DNA of 64,000 nt from Protula sp. h YS-2021. Its lineage: Eukaryota > Annelida > Polychaeta > Sabellida > Serpulidae. Each line of letters opens with the position of its first letter. Position 1 is the first letter of the stretch. The stretch covers positions 19,526,199-19,590,198 of the forward strand of contig OX457031.1 in assembly GCA_949752745.1 (NCBI GenBank), written 5' to 3'. The position numbers and the translations under genes were made by a program. Below are positions 46,813-60,900 of this stretch, piece after piece. Under the pieces are notes generated by a model. The model saw only the letters and a program-made list of their open reading frames with translations, was not told the origin of the DNA and made no database searches.

Positions 46813-48329
46813 TTTTCGCAATGGTTGCTAACACAATAACTCCTTGGAGTTATGTCTCAAGTGTAGCAAAACGGAGAAAATTGGCCAAAATAAAATTTAA
46901 CTGAAATTGTTCTTATAGCAGAGTATGTGTACAATTCCCTTTACAAGAAATATGGTCTCAAAATTCTCACAGATAACACGTGCTATAATATGTAGTGTGA
47001 CTTTGCATGCAATGTCACAACAAAAAGGTCATAAATAACACTTTTTCAAACATATTGGGTATAATTTCCCGTATTGCTGTTGTGCTGAGGCGTTGAATTA
47101 AAAAATGGATATGATCAAGTGGTCGTTATTGACAACCTTTTTGATATCTTCTGATTGACCTTTACATATAGATAGCTGGCTGATTTAATCTTTTCATGCT
47201 ATGTCATGATCTTCCCAAACTTAAATCGTATTTTTCGTATTATACTTGAACGTGTTTTCATGGCAAATAACGTGTTGTCATAACAACGATAAAAAGTTAA
47301 AAATACCTCCTCATTTTTTGGCGACTAAAGAAAAGTTATGACTTATGTAAGTCTCAAGTTATGACTTATATAAATCTTGACCGATTTTCATTTTTGTTAT
47401 TTCCTTTCTTTGCTTAATAATTAAAAGTATTGTCAATGCAAAAGTGACTACTGCTTTTTAATTTGTTTGTTTGTTTGTTCTTTTAAAATTAAGATTTGAT
47501 TTTTTAGCAAGTGTGACTTCTTTTCTGTGGCTCACCTGTGCGTTTTTATTTATTTTAAAACTGATACAATGGTATAAAAATAAAATCAATCTCATATATA
47601 CAGTTCTCTAGATCATACTTGTTGCACATTTTCCGAAACAGGCAGAGATAGTCATATAAAAACAACTCTCGGGTCTTACAAAAGCAACCAGTTTTGAAAG
47701 TAAATTTCAACTGACGATGCATCACGTCTAGACAGAGAAAGTAGAAGACCTATTATTTAACAAGTAGCGTTTTTTCTTCAAAAGTATAAAACATACATTT
47801 ATTTTTCAACGGTTAGAGCTAATTTAAAATATTAATTTAAAAAATGGATGTTTGCTAGCTTTGTATCGATGGAGCAATATTGCATCTTTCGCTTTATCCC
47901 GTTTTAGCATATATATAGCTAAAAGAGCATATTGACAGTCTGTAATCTTACCAGGGGAACATCGCAAAAGAAGCAATACCGACGGGGAACCATGGAGCTT
48001 TTAAAAATTGTCACTACAGCACCAGATGAAAGTACATAGGCTACTAAAATTAAATTCAAGGTATAAAGCATATAATTACATGAAAAATCTTGAATTTGAT
48101 ACAGGGTGCAATTATTTGTTTGATACGATGTGAGAGGCCCATGTTGTAATATACTTACATAGGTGTAAAATAATTATTTACTGCTTTCTCTAAACCCAGA
48201 CCATATAGGCTAAGAATTAGAAACGTTCCACTTTTTTGCACATGGAATTACTTCTATATGACACACAGCAACATACGGGGCAAAAGCGACGTACAAATCG
48301 ACTGCAGGGCAAAATGCCAAGGTGTAAGT

Positions 48330-48545
48330 ATCATAGAAAAACATGAAGACAGCGGATCAAATAGCAAATAAGCAGTATGGTAAGCTGTTAAAAATGACAA
48401 GAGACAAACCCACAAGAGAACATAATGGCTGAGGAAAAAGTAGCAAATTGGCAGTGTGGGAAGCTGACAAAATGGCAAGGGAAAACCCATAAGAGAACAT
48501 AATGACAAAGGATAAAATAGCAAATGGACCGTATGATAAGCTGGC
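48330..48545. repeat. About 76-bp tandem repeat, 2.5 copies
   Basis: Units share AAATAGCAAAT, AGTATGGTAAGCTG and CCCATAAGAGAACATAATG segments. Confidence 0.75.
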
Positions 48546-48771
48546 GAAGTCACAATCTCTAAACTGGGACAAAGTGGCAATCAAATTAAATATTAAACCG
48601 ATTTCGATACCGATAGCAAAGTTACACTTAGAGGGATGTACAAACTGCAAAATAATAAACATACATAAACGTAATAAAAGTTTTCATAACATTTGCAAAC
48701 GTGATTTAAGGATTATATATTGTTTGAAGGATTTTAAGCCCTTAATATGTTTCGGGGGAGGGGAGCTGTGT

Positions 48772-49045
48772 GGAATCTCCTGGGAACTCTCGAGTCTCCT
48801 CAACTCTATTCGTGCCACCCTCATAGGTGTCTGTGGTAAGTCTTCTGGGAGAGCTAGAGTCTCCCCAACTGTGCTCATGCTATCTTCGCATGAGTCTGTG
48901 GGGGTCTTCTGGGAGAGCCAGGGTCTCCTCAATTGTATTCGTGCTGCCTTCGTAGGAGGCTGTGTGGAGTCTCCTGCGAACTCTCGAGTCTCCTCAACTC
49001 TATTCGTGCTACTTTCATATGAGGCTGTAGGGAGTCTCCTGGGAG
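48772..49045. repeat. 65-bp tandem repeat, four copies
   Basis: Units start near 48775, 48841, 48905 and 48970, with a partial fifth at 49035. Each has TCTCCTGGGAACTCTCGAG, TCTCCTCAACTCTATTCGTG and a GAGGCTGTGTGG-type end. The 264-codon ORF over this stretch is not supported as a gene: the period is not a multiple of three and no domain is seen. Confidence 0.85.
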
Positions 49046-49334
49046 CGTTGCCAGTTTTTCAAAGATTGAATAATATTGCAATGCCTTTCAATGTGAATAT
49101 CTGCACAGCTGGGCATGAATGCAATGGCTGCTACAAAACGCCCACTCTCACTTTAATTTTTCATTTTAGTTTATTGTCACCATTACAATTATATGTTATT
49201 ATATTCAATTCAATAACAACTCTTAGGCAAATGGTGAACCCCATTTTCTTGCTTTCGGATCGATGTCTCCATCACAATCCACGCTCCCACGCTTGAACAT
49301 TCTGCACTTATATCGAAGTATTAGAAACATCTGA

Positions 49335-49451
<117 letters not shown>

Positions 49452-49704
49452 ACAAGAAACAGGCGATGTGATGGCGGTGATAAGAAGGCCTAGTAGACCC
49501 ATGTAACAAAACACACGTTAAGTTAGAATATTAAGTAGGTGCAAACAGACAAAGGCATGAGATTGATCTTAGGCTATTTGCTCCAAGGCCTGTTTCTTAA
49601 ATTTCAATTTTGAAAGTAGACACTTCAAAGAAACATCGTTGTAGTTTTTGCTATGTAAACGTAACTGCTTCAAGACAAAAAAAGTTTTAAGTCGCTCCAA
49701 ACGT

Positions 49705-50335
<631 letters not shown>

Positions 50336-51390
50336 TGCGTTTTCGTCGTTTATTTTGTTCATGTTCCACCGATTACCAACAAAGGCAAAAACAATAACGA
50401 GATGGTCTGCACTACTTAGCATAACTACGATGGAGTCTACACAACACATTGCTTTTTATAGAGCAATTTTTATTGTTAATTAGTAATAACCATCCTGGTG
50501 CTGACACAGGACGGTGGCAGTGAAAATTACGTTGTCTTTAAATTATGTTGTATTTTACGCAAAATATCGTAATTTATAAGACTTTTTAAAAGATAATTTA
50601 ACGTTTTGTGAAATTACTTTTGGATAAAGTTTCACTTTATGTGACACCCAGTGACATGGATAGTGCTTCACACAACAGCAAAGGAAGAAAGAATTACTTA
50701 TTTTGAAAAAAAAAAAACAGCCGAGAACGATGCGTGCGGTTTATTTCATGTGCGCAAACGACAGAAAAATACAATAACAAAGCGACCACTCAAACACATA
50801 CTGATCGTGGTAAGAATATTCCTGTCACGTACGGCATTAAAACGTACACCAAAATTCCTTTAGGCGTTGAAGGGAACTTGCCTGCTATAGAAGGCGACTT
50901 TAATTACCCGAATAAAGTATCGGTATTTTTGACACAAGTTGGAAGTTCTACACGACAAAAGTCGCGAAAGTCTTCATGACTGGACACCTTGCATTATTGC
51001 ACCAAGTTGATTACATCATTTCACTAATCCACCAATAAGGATTTATGGGACTACGACATTTAACATCTGGCGAAATGGGATATACAGGGACGTATGTTGC
51101 TAGTGTACACTGCTTTGTTGGCATATAATTTATAAACCTCCTTGAGGTTAGATGCGTTAAAATTGCATCTACAATATTAAAACTTTACTAAAACTTTAAA
51201 TATTTTAAGCAAGTGACAGAGAATTAAGTCTCAATTTCTGTAACTACAGGGATGTAATATTGAATAACAATGACATTATAAAAAACACAATTCAATTAAA
51301 CCATTCAGCATTTAGACGCCATATCAGTCGTGGCTGTACGCTGTGGTTATTTATAATGACATTAAAATCTGTGTGATTTTTTGCACACAC

Positions 51391-51765
51391 GCACACGCAA
51401 ACAATTTGGAGAGGTTGACTTTTTTCGAGTCAACATTAAGCATTAATGACCAGTAAGAAACTGTTGACCGTTAATGCGTTGTTATGTGACTTAGCTGTTG
51501 TTCTGAATACAAATACACACACAAACAATTTGGAGAGGTTGACTTTTTTCGAGTCAACATTAAGCATTAATGACCAGTAAGAAACTGTTGATCGTTAATG
51601 CATTGTTATGTGACTTAGCTGTTGTTCTGAATACAAATACACACACAAACAATTTGGAGAGGTTGACTTTTTTCGAGTCAACATTAAGCATTAATGACCA
51701 CTAAGAAAATGTTGATCGTTAATGCTTTCTTATGTAACTTAGCTATTGTTCTGAATACAAAATAA
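51391..51765. repeat. 124-bp tandem triplication
   Basis: Three copies with period 124, containing AACAATTTGGAGAGG, GACTTTTTTCGAGTCAAC (a small hairpin) and GACTTAGCTGTTGTTCTG. Copies 1 and 2 differ at only a few bases; copy 3 is more diverged. Confidence 0.93.
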
Positions 51766-53654
51766 TTGCGATGTCCGTCTGCTTTTGCGTGCTGGTCAAT
51801 ACTGAAAAATTATTGACTCGGAAATCGACCAATCATATTGCAGCATTTACCAAGTCATTTAACAATTTTATTTAATTAAAGTAATCGGCACTTGACATCA
51901 CCCGTGGCTGTAGCGTGTGATTATTGACAATGGTAATAAATTCTATCTGATTTTTTTTTGCGCCTAAACGCACATAATTGCATGTAACGGTCATTTCACT
52001 TGGTCGTATAGTCAACGCCGTTCGTTGGGTTGTAAATAAATAAATTAATTTCATCACTTTATTGGCTGCATCTGAGTTTGTTTCTCAGGAAATCTCTCCT
52101 TCCTGTGCGTGATAATCAAGCCTCCAAATGGGATCCTTGTCAACTATTGACAAAAAGCTTAATATCTCATAGGTTTGGAATGAGTCGCTCTGTTTCCCTG
52201 CCATCTTGAACTGGCCATTCTGTAAGAACTGAGTTCGAAACATTAGTTACTCTTTGGTAGCATGATTCGTCAAGCCAAGTTCTTAATACGGTAGAATTAA
52301 CATACCATATTAAAAAGGATCGTAATGTGCCGTGTTAAAATTTTCGAGAAGTATTTAATATTCCACAGGCGAGACTGTTATTTTTATGACGGACTAGTTG
52401 ATATTTACATGATGACAGTTTACCTTGGGTTTGGATTTAAGTAGTTTTATATTTCAATCTACGATCGTAGTTGTTGTGACACTTTATTTTCAATGAGGAA
52501 TATTGTTGTAATTTTCTACATGCCCTACAACTATCAAAATATACACTTGTTTGTTGTAAAATCGATGTCAAATATCTCCTCGTAGTTGCTATGTTATATT
52601 TAGAAACAGCTTTGGGGTTATTGGCAGCATTTACATGACAGATTCTCAAGTGAAATATTTTGAAAACAGCACCTAAAACAGCGTTAGTAAAAATAAGACA
52701 TCACGATTTCAATGACAGCCAGGTAAGAAATTAACACAAAAAATGTTTAGTTTATTTCCGATGGTAAAAAACATCAATTTGTTGTTTGCTGCCTGCAGCA
52801 ATTATGATCTTTCTTAAGTATAACTCTCGTCGGAAAAATTGATGGAACAGCATCATAAGTTGTTATTATGTCGTAAGAAAAAAACAAAAACAAAAAAAAT
52901 CAAACAGACAAACAAAAACAAAAAATAATAATAATAATAATAATAAAAAGGGCACTGCCGCAAAGCGAAACTGCACTAAGTGTGCACTGAATGTTTTAAA
53001 ATCTTTCAGACATTTCGAAAATGTTACAGATAGACCTATATTTTCACGAATTTCATTTTACAGAAGGACATTGTCGTGTTCCTTTTTTCTGTCAGGGGAT
53101 ATATAGAAAATTTAGAAATAACCTATATAGATGCATCTCTTTTGCGAAATATGGGTTTTAAATGTCTAGTTAATTTCAGACGTTAACCAAGATACAACAA
53201 CTCAAAATTCAAGAAACACATTCAGCTGTATTTTTAGAATAGCAAAGTGTAGATGTCAGCTAAGTGTGAGGAATAGAAGGACTCGATTCAGAAGTTATCA
53301 CACGCTTGTGAAGAGCATTCTGCGGTTTAAAGTCAGTAGTTTGAATATATGGACATAGAAACACAATTGAATGTTCCTTTAAATCACGATTCCTGTCTTT
53401 TTATCTTTGCTGTTGTGTAGTTTTGTTGAATATAAATAAATCTTAGCACAAAAACGCGTGTGCATGATTCTGGTTGCAATTTACGCATGTCGTTTTTCAT
53501 TTTGGCATCGTAATTTTTTGAAGGTTTATCAAACATACCCGATCCGGCATTACCGATGTTCCATCACTCAGTTATTGGTTTTCAATAGCGAAATTCCAAT
53601 TGCTTTTGTAACGTCAAATATATGCAAAGGAACCCAAGATAGGGCCTCTTAAAA

Positions 53655-54078
53655 ATGGGGCCACCCCAGAAATATGACAGATCACCCCGGAAATACGATG
53701 GAACACCCGACAAATACCACGGAACACCTCACAAATACGACGGAACACCCCACAAATACGACAGACCACCCCACAAATACGACAGACCACCCAAGAAATA
53801 CGACAGACCACCCAACAAATACGACAGACCACCCCACAAATACCACAGACCATCCGACAAATACGACAGATCACCCCAAAAATAAAATACGACAGACCAC
53901 CCCACAAATACGACAGACTACCCCAAAAATAAAATACGACAGACCACCCAAAAATACGACAGACCATCCCACAAATACGACGGAACGCCCCACAAATACG
54001 ACAGACCACCCTACAAATACGACAGATCACACGACAAATACGACAGATCACACCACAAACACGACCACTTTTCAATAG
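53655..54078. repeat. 21-bp minisatellite upstream of the VWA gene
   Basis: About twenty copies of a unit near ACGACAGACCACCCCACAAAT. Both strands stay open (D-K-Y-D-R-P-P or T-T-D-H-P-T-N repeats) because the period is a multiple of three. It ends about 310 bp before the putative 5' exon at 54389; no evidence that it is translated. Confidence 0.93.
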
Positions 54079-54388
54079 TCCCATTCCAGGTGCGTTTCTT
54101 TTTATGCAGACCTCGATAAACAGGACCGCTCCGAAATTCTGACCGCATCAGTCTCACTGCTGTCTGCCAAGTCAATGTTTGTGTGGATATCATTTAACTA
54201 TTGCAATGGCTATTTGCAATTAATGCGACTTGTAAAGTCAGCAAAATTTCTATTGCGTAATTGTAACAAATGAGTAGCTTGAGGTGTGGAAAAAGTTTTA
54301 AAAAAAGATGAAATGAAGGTAGAGATTGATGTCAAGCACTTAGCTGGTACCTTGCTGATACGAATGCGTGTATGTTTTCTCATTTCAG

Positions 54389-54424
54389 TTTTATGTTTTC
54401 ATGGACTAGACCAACAACACGAAC
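54389..54424 (+). other. Probable 5' UTR exon start of the VWA gene
   Basis: A good acceptor TTCTCATTTCAG ends at 54388, 36 bases before the ATG. This suggests an upstream non-coding exon and an intron in the leader. Confidence 0.45.
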
Positions 54425-54947
54425 ATGACGACAAAACATACTCCACTCAGCTGGGCACTAGTCCTTCCTTCTTTGCTGGGTATATTCATCACCCTCATTC
54501 CTCAATTGTCAACTGTGACGTCACAATCAACAGAGGGATGCCAGTTTGCAGACATTGCATTTGTGGTCGATTCGTCTGAGAGTATCACCCCAGAATTTTG
54601 GACTGATGTAAAGCAATTTTTAAGATTGTTTGTTGAAGAGTTAGAAATCGGACCAGACGCTGTTCAGATTGGTGTCATACAATTTAGTTCAAACGCAGAA
54701 GAACCAGCGTTTCTGCTGAAAGACCATGGAACAAAAAGTGATGTCATAAATGCCATTAATGGGCTTCTAAATATAGGCTCGAGAACCAACATAGCTGCGG
54801 GATTGGAGTTGTTAGTAAGCCACATGTTTGTCCGTTTAAACGGTGATCGCTTGAACGCACCCAATATTGCTATCGTGCTGACAGATGGACAGGCGAACGT
54901 CAGGCAAGACCAAATCGAATTATCCGCCCAAGCTGCAAAAGACAGAG
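54425..54947 (+). CDS. VWA gene exon 1 (signal peptide and most of VWA 1)
   Basis: Starts at the ATG at 54425 and runs 174 codons to A-K-D-R, donor AGAG|GTAACA in phase 1. Contains D-I-A-F-V-V-D-S-S-E-S, I-G-V-I-Q-F-S-S and I-A-I-V-L-T-D-G-Q. Confidence 0.9.
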
Positions 54948-57900
54948 GTAACATTTTCTGATGAATATTTGAAATACAAGTCAAAATCTCAAAACACAAA
55001 AACACCACCAAATATACAGTAAAACCTGATTCATCTGGAGAGCAACTGTGACTGACAAAGTTTGTCCGAACAAGCAAGCTGTTCGGATTACTCAGGCCAT
55101 GCAAATACGTAAATATAAATATGCTATGTTTAATTTAGAGTAAGCTTAGTAAATTTAAATGAGTGTACTTGTAATATTATACCTTTTTAGAATATTTTTA
55201 AATCGAACATTTCAAAGTAGTGTTCCAGTGTTTAAAATTAGAATTATACGATGATTGTGTTAAATATAGATTTTCCAGATTCCAAACAATTTATAAGTTG
55301 AAAATGGTAACAGTGAAAATATATTGATTATTTATATTCAAAAAATGTTTGATTGTTGAAAATATAAAAATGATTTGACCATTTTTATGTTTGAAGTGCA
55401 AAAGAGTTCGAATTTGCCTTGTCTGGACTTTTTACAATTTCATACATATTTTTGTTTATTTTAAGAATATTTTAAAACATGTGAAGGCATTTTAACTGTA
55501 TAAATACTGTTTTATGGCAGGTATAAGATTGATAGCTATTGGAGTGACCGACCAGATTGATCGCAATGAATTGGAATTGATTGCGTCATCACCCAATGAC
55601 GTCATCGTTATTGATCAGTTCCGTGATCTCATGAGTCGCGTTGATGACATTCTATCGACCGCTTGTACAAACGCCAGTGCCACAGAACCAGGTCAGTACA
55701 ATGCCTGAAGGAAGGGTGAGAAAAAATAGGGAAGCAGTAGCAAAATATCCGGTACTAGATCAAGACATTACGGCCCTGCATCACTTTCCGTCGTGTTGAA
55801 GGGAAGACTTAATAGAGTAAACTCTCTTCTAATAGACTGTTCACTAGACTTAAAAATAGATTTTCTCCATAACAGCTGTCATAACAGCATCCAATGCAAC
55901 TGTTTATTTATGAAAAGCAATCCCTTATTGTCAAAGGTTTAGCTGGATCGAAACAACGCTTGAAAAGTATCATCCATATCTTTTCTGGCCTGTAAAATCA
56001 TAGAACTGGATGATCCAAACTAATGAGGGTCTCCCATTCATGAAATTTTTCCTTGAGTGCGTGCATGTGCTCTCCCCTGTAAGTAACCCCCAGGTGGCTC
56101 CACTAACGTCACTTTGTATCCTGACGCTCCGAGGAAGTGGGCCCTGATGTAGGGGGAGGAGAGGGCTGGTTAATGTTAGCGTCGGTTCGATCCAACTAAA
56201 CAGCTACAACATTTGTACAAACAAAAATCCGTTTTAATTGAATAAAAACGCGAGTTTTGTTCATACAAATGACTTATAGCTGCCGTTGTATCGTCCCGAC
56301 GCTTGAAAACCAGGTTAACAAACAGGATGGTTACTTCTCTTTTGCATGAACTGCGGAAGTCGCCCGTACTACATTAGCCAACGCAGAAAACAAACACAGT
56401 TAAGTTGACTGAAAATTTAATATCCCAACTAAACGGAATAAAATAAATGAATAACTAACTCTGGCGCCCCTACGGGCGCCACAGTCCAGGTCTCAACAAA
56501 CTGGGACACCACTGTCGTGTCGAGCTCCCGGAGGAGGTCCATGCCCCCCCCCCATTTTTTTGTGTCCCGACACACGCTCTAGCTGGTGGCCCCACGGCGT
56601 GTCCCCAAATTTCTGGTGGGCCCCGGCCAAATTTGTGCTGTGGGGCCGCCGATTGATATCGTGTTCCCCCTACTGTCGGTTGTGGTCTCCATCTGATGGA
56701 CCGAGAGGGGGGGTGGGGCCCTCCGCGTTGCTGTGGTGACTGGTTCGCCGTCTGCGTCTGTGGGACCCCGTGCTGGTCCCCAGTTGTCGTGGTGCCGCTG
56801 TCTCGGCCTTGTGACCAAAAAAACGAAACTAACTCCTTAATGTGGGACTACTGTGGTCTGTTCTTGTGCTTGAGAGGCTTCTCCCCTTGCTTGTAACTCT
56901 TTTTGCTCCCACCTCGATATCTACGAACAGAAACACATGCGTACTAGGCTGGATACGACCATAATGTTCCCATTACTTTGAGTTCATCACTGATTCGGCG
57001 GCCACAAACGTCAGCCTGCAGAGTTTGGAAACAGAGTCTCGAGTAAAGTCCTGCAAATAGGATTTTATGAAGCTACTGAGGATTGCCAACGGACCGATTT
57101 TAAAATTTCCTCCATGTTGGCCCCTTTGACAGCTTTCAACGAGTAGGCCACCTGTCGTATTTCGTAAGGGTTGACATGAATTGAGTTGGACCGCCGCTGT
57201 CTCGGTTGAGTTCTTTATACGCGAAAACTATTGCTTGACGCAGGTAGTTAGATATTGTCGATTTCCCTACGTCTCTGTTTATTTATGGTATGAAAGAGAT
57301 GATGAGGCGTTTCTGCTGTGGGGTATTATAGCCTTGGTGGCTGCCAGATACCGCAACAGCGTTGCCACTGGACACAGCAGATTCCGTCCACCCTCCGTTT
57401 CCCCTGTTTGTCCCTGTAACGACGGGAGTACTATCTCCGAGAAGGCGCCTTTCCCGTGTGTTATTATGTCGATTTTCCCTAAGAATTCTGCCCTTGGCTT
57501 CAGTATAATTCTTTTGTGATTTTCTTCATACGTTTAGTCCTTGTCTAAGGCGTGTATTTCCCCCGTCTCTTGCCTGATGCTAGGGCCAGTAGAAACGTAA
57601 CTTTAAACCTCAGCTCCCTGAGTGGCGTGTTCTCTTCACAGGTGAACCTAGAAATTTAAATTACGGATTAGCTTTGTTTTGCAATCGTCCTGGCCGGGAT
57701 CGTACCCGGAAGCATTTTCAACATAGCCTCCAACGCCGATCTATAGCCGTCTATCGTTCGCACGCCTACTTGTCTGGCCTCGAACAAGTGTATAAAAAAG
57801 TCGGCCAACAGTGGGGCTATCGTCGCGACGGGGTCAAGTTGTTTTAGCAGGTACCACCGCTCGAAAACTCTCTACTGTGATGTGTACACAGACTTAGTGT

Positions 57901-60900
57901 AATTTGCGTGCCGATCCTGTATACGTTGCAGTGCTTGTTGGGGAAAACCCTGTGCTTCTAACAAGCCCGCTGTATGCAACACAGGTGGAAGTTTATGTCC
58001 CATGGTTGTTGTTGGTTGTGGGGCAAGTGCAGCTGGTGCACGTCCCCCACACTCACCGGCAGCAGTTTTGGTTGATCCAGCGCTAGTCTGGTGAGCAGCG
58101 GGTACCACGGTGCCGAGGGGTTGTCTGGGGTTAGCAGCATCATTTGGAAACGTTTTTCACTGGCTAGACTGTCCATCAAATGGGGGGAGGGGGGTATGCA
58201 TATAGCACTCCCTGTGGCCATGTGCAGCTGATGGCGTCGCTATCTACTGCTTCCGTATCCGGGCACGGAGACACGAACCGTATCAGCTGTTTCGATAGGC
58301 TGGTGGCGAATAGGTCCACTTGTGGTGGCCTCAGGACCAAATGCTCCACCACCCACCGGAAACAGCGCCGGCTTAGCTTCTATTCTGCCGGAAGAACCTG
58401 CCCCTGTCAGCCAGCACATTGAGGTGGCCGGGAATGTTATGTGGCACAACGTGATCAGATGTGCTACCGCTATGCGCCACACTTGGCGTGTTGCCTCCAT
58501 CATTTTGGCGAACTCGTTCCCCCTTGTTTTCTTATGTAACTCACCGTGGTGGAGTTGTCTATGAGGCGCAGCAAGGTCCGCTTTCGCAGTTTGCGCGTCA
58601 GTAACTGGAGAGCTTGTTTGACCACGAGCATCTCCAGCACATTTATATGCGGATTTTGAAACTCTGAGAGCCAGCCGCTCTGAAACAATTTGCCTTCGAA
58701 GGGAACTCCCCATCTGCGGTGGGAGGCATTGGTTTGTATCTGTGCCTCTGGCTGCGGGGTCACAAAACGTTCGTCCCGCTGTGTGTTTGACCGGTTGCCC
58801 CACCACATTAGAACTGCCCTCGCTTGCTCCGCCAGTGTGACCAGACTGTGGGGGCCCCGCCTTCGTCGCACTGCTAGCAGTACCGCTCTCTGGACGTGCC
58901 GGAAATTCAACCTACCCAGGGGCACTGTGTTCTCCGTGGCCACTAGCAACACCAGTAGGATTTTCATCAGCTGTAGCGGTACTGGCCAAGGCCCCTTTGC
59001 GTTAGTGTTTCTAGTTCCTCTAGCCGTGCGGTCGTGGGCAAGATCAGGTCCCTTACGAAATCAAACTGGTCCCCTAAGAACACAATTATTTGCTTGGGTT
59101 CTACCTCCGATTTTTCCAGGTTAACCAACAGACCCAGATCTATGCAGTTTTTTATAGGATCGAGCGTCTGCTGCGCAACCTTTTCCTTCTCCACACCTGC
59201 AATGAGCGAATCGTCTGAAAATGTGGAAAAGTAACATTGGATGTCGTCGACCACATGCCTTTAGCGGACGCATCGTCTTGCTGAAAAAAGTCACGGGGCA
59301 TTCGAAGAGAGGCCGAATGGCAGGGCCCTGTACCAATATCTTTTCTCTTCTACCTGGAAGCAGAGGTATTTGCGATGCTGGAGCCTCGTGGGTACGTGGA
59401 GAGAGGAATGTGATAGGTCTATTGAGGTGGTCCACATGGCCGTCTCCACCGCCTTCTTTATGCCTTGACATGTGTCCATTTTGAACGTCAGGGGTCCGCA
59501 GGAACGAAGCAACCGACAGAAAATCTAGGTAGGTTGCGGGCGCATTCCCGCTCAAAATGCAGCTACCAGTAACTTCACTGTTTTAAGGCAAATGTGGAAA
59601 GTGGGTGCGAGAGGTGGCTGCCTAGTCTGCGGCACTGCAAGCGAACTCTGAGGTGTCCGCTAGCTGTAAAAATCCGCGTTCTGCTCTCTAAACCAGAAAT
59701 AGTGTGTACACCTCTGAAGTGGGAGCACAGTCCTGGGCGTTGCGTGCAAAACTGGCCCGAGCTTCCACCGCACCGTTACTCAACTCTGATGGCCGTTACA
59801 AAGTCTTCGGTTCGTGTGAAATGCTAGAAGGCGAAGGAAACGCCACTGCATAAACAACAAGACTTACCGACCACCAATTATCGCTCCGATAAAGGTCCAG
59901 ATAAAGAAATCAGAAGGGAGACACGCATTTACATAAAATATCACGAATCGTCAATTCAATTTTGGAGATGAAAATTTGAATTATTGAGATCAATAATAGC
60001 AGCACAATTTTTGATCTCAAGAATTGGTTCTTTTTTGTGCAGTAAAAATTTAAAGTCTGCATACAAGAACCAGCCATTATTTATTTACTTACGTGTGTTT
60101 CTGAATTTTTTTTATTTAAAAAGAGAGATATTTTGAGATCAAAAATCAATTTTTGAGATAAAAAAATCATTTGCCGGTTTCAAAATGCAAATTAAAAAAG
60201 TATCATTCTGAAATATTGATATCTGAAATAAATTCTTGATATCAATAAAAGGAAAATGAATTATTGAGCTCAAAAATGATATTTTGCTTCAAATATTTCA
60301 TTTTTGCGATCAAGAATTGAATTTTTTATCTCAAAAATCAATTTTAGATATCATTAAATCCTTTTTGATATCAATAAATATTTCTTGATGTCTCTAAATA
60401 TTCATTGATACCAAAAATTATTTTTGAGATCAAGAATACATTTAGAGATATCAAAAATACAATTATAGATGGCAAAAATTAATTCTTGATAACAAAATAT
60501 GGATATTGATATCAACAAATCAATTTTTGAGATCAAAAGTTAATTCTTTATATCAATAATTTCCTAATAAATGTGAAAATGGCATTCTATATAACCATAA
60601 ATCGTGCAATTAACATGTTTTATTGCACTTTGCAGCGTGTAATGTGGCCGCCGATATCGCGCTGGTTCTCGATGCCTCCTCGTCAATTATATGGCAGTCT
60701 ACCAACACATGGTAAGGAACACATAAACATAGTCAAGCACCCATTCAGGATTTTCCAAAATGGGGTTGGGGTGGCGTCTCTCAGGTTTGGCAGTCTGTAC
60801 TTGTTTGTCTAACACCTTATTTTGAATTTAATTTGCTCCTTTTCATAAACTTTTAAAATTTGAAAAATTACGGCATATAATATATTAGAACTGAAATACT

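Larger units (their letters stand above)
56930..59560 (-). mobile_element. DIRS-like retrotransposon, degenerate, antisense in VWA intron 2
   Basis: Minus-strand order is reverse transcriptase (about 59560-58960), RNase H (about 58740-58500), a linker typical of DIRS (about 58220-57870) and a tyrosine recombinase (about 57960-57080). RT followed by RNase H then a tyrosine recombinase instead of an integrase is diagnostic of the DIRS order. Every domain is broken by frameshifts and stops. GC content is clearly higher than in the host intron. Terminal repeats were not resolved; GC-rich sequence down to about 56460 may belong to the element. Confidence 0.85.

Noticed and set aside
48502..49296. 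264-codon ORF, the longest in the window
   Set aside because: Lies over two tandem repeats (76 bp and 65 bp) whose periods are not multiples of three; no domain, signal peptide or splice logic.
50651..50979. ORFs with P-L-G-V-E-G-N-L-P-A-I text
   Set aside because: No recognised family and no convincing splice sites; left as unsupported.
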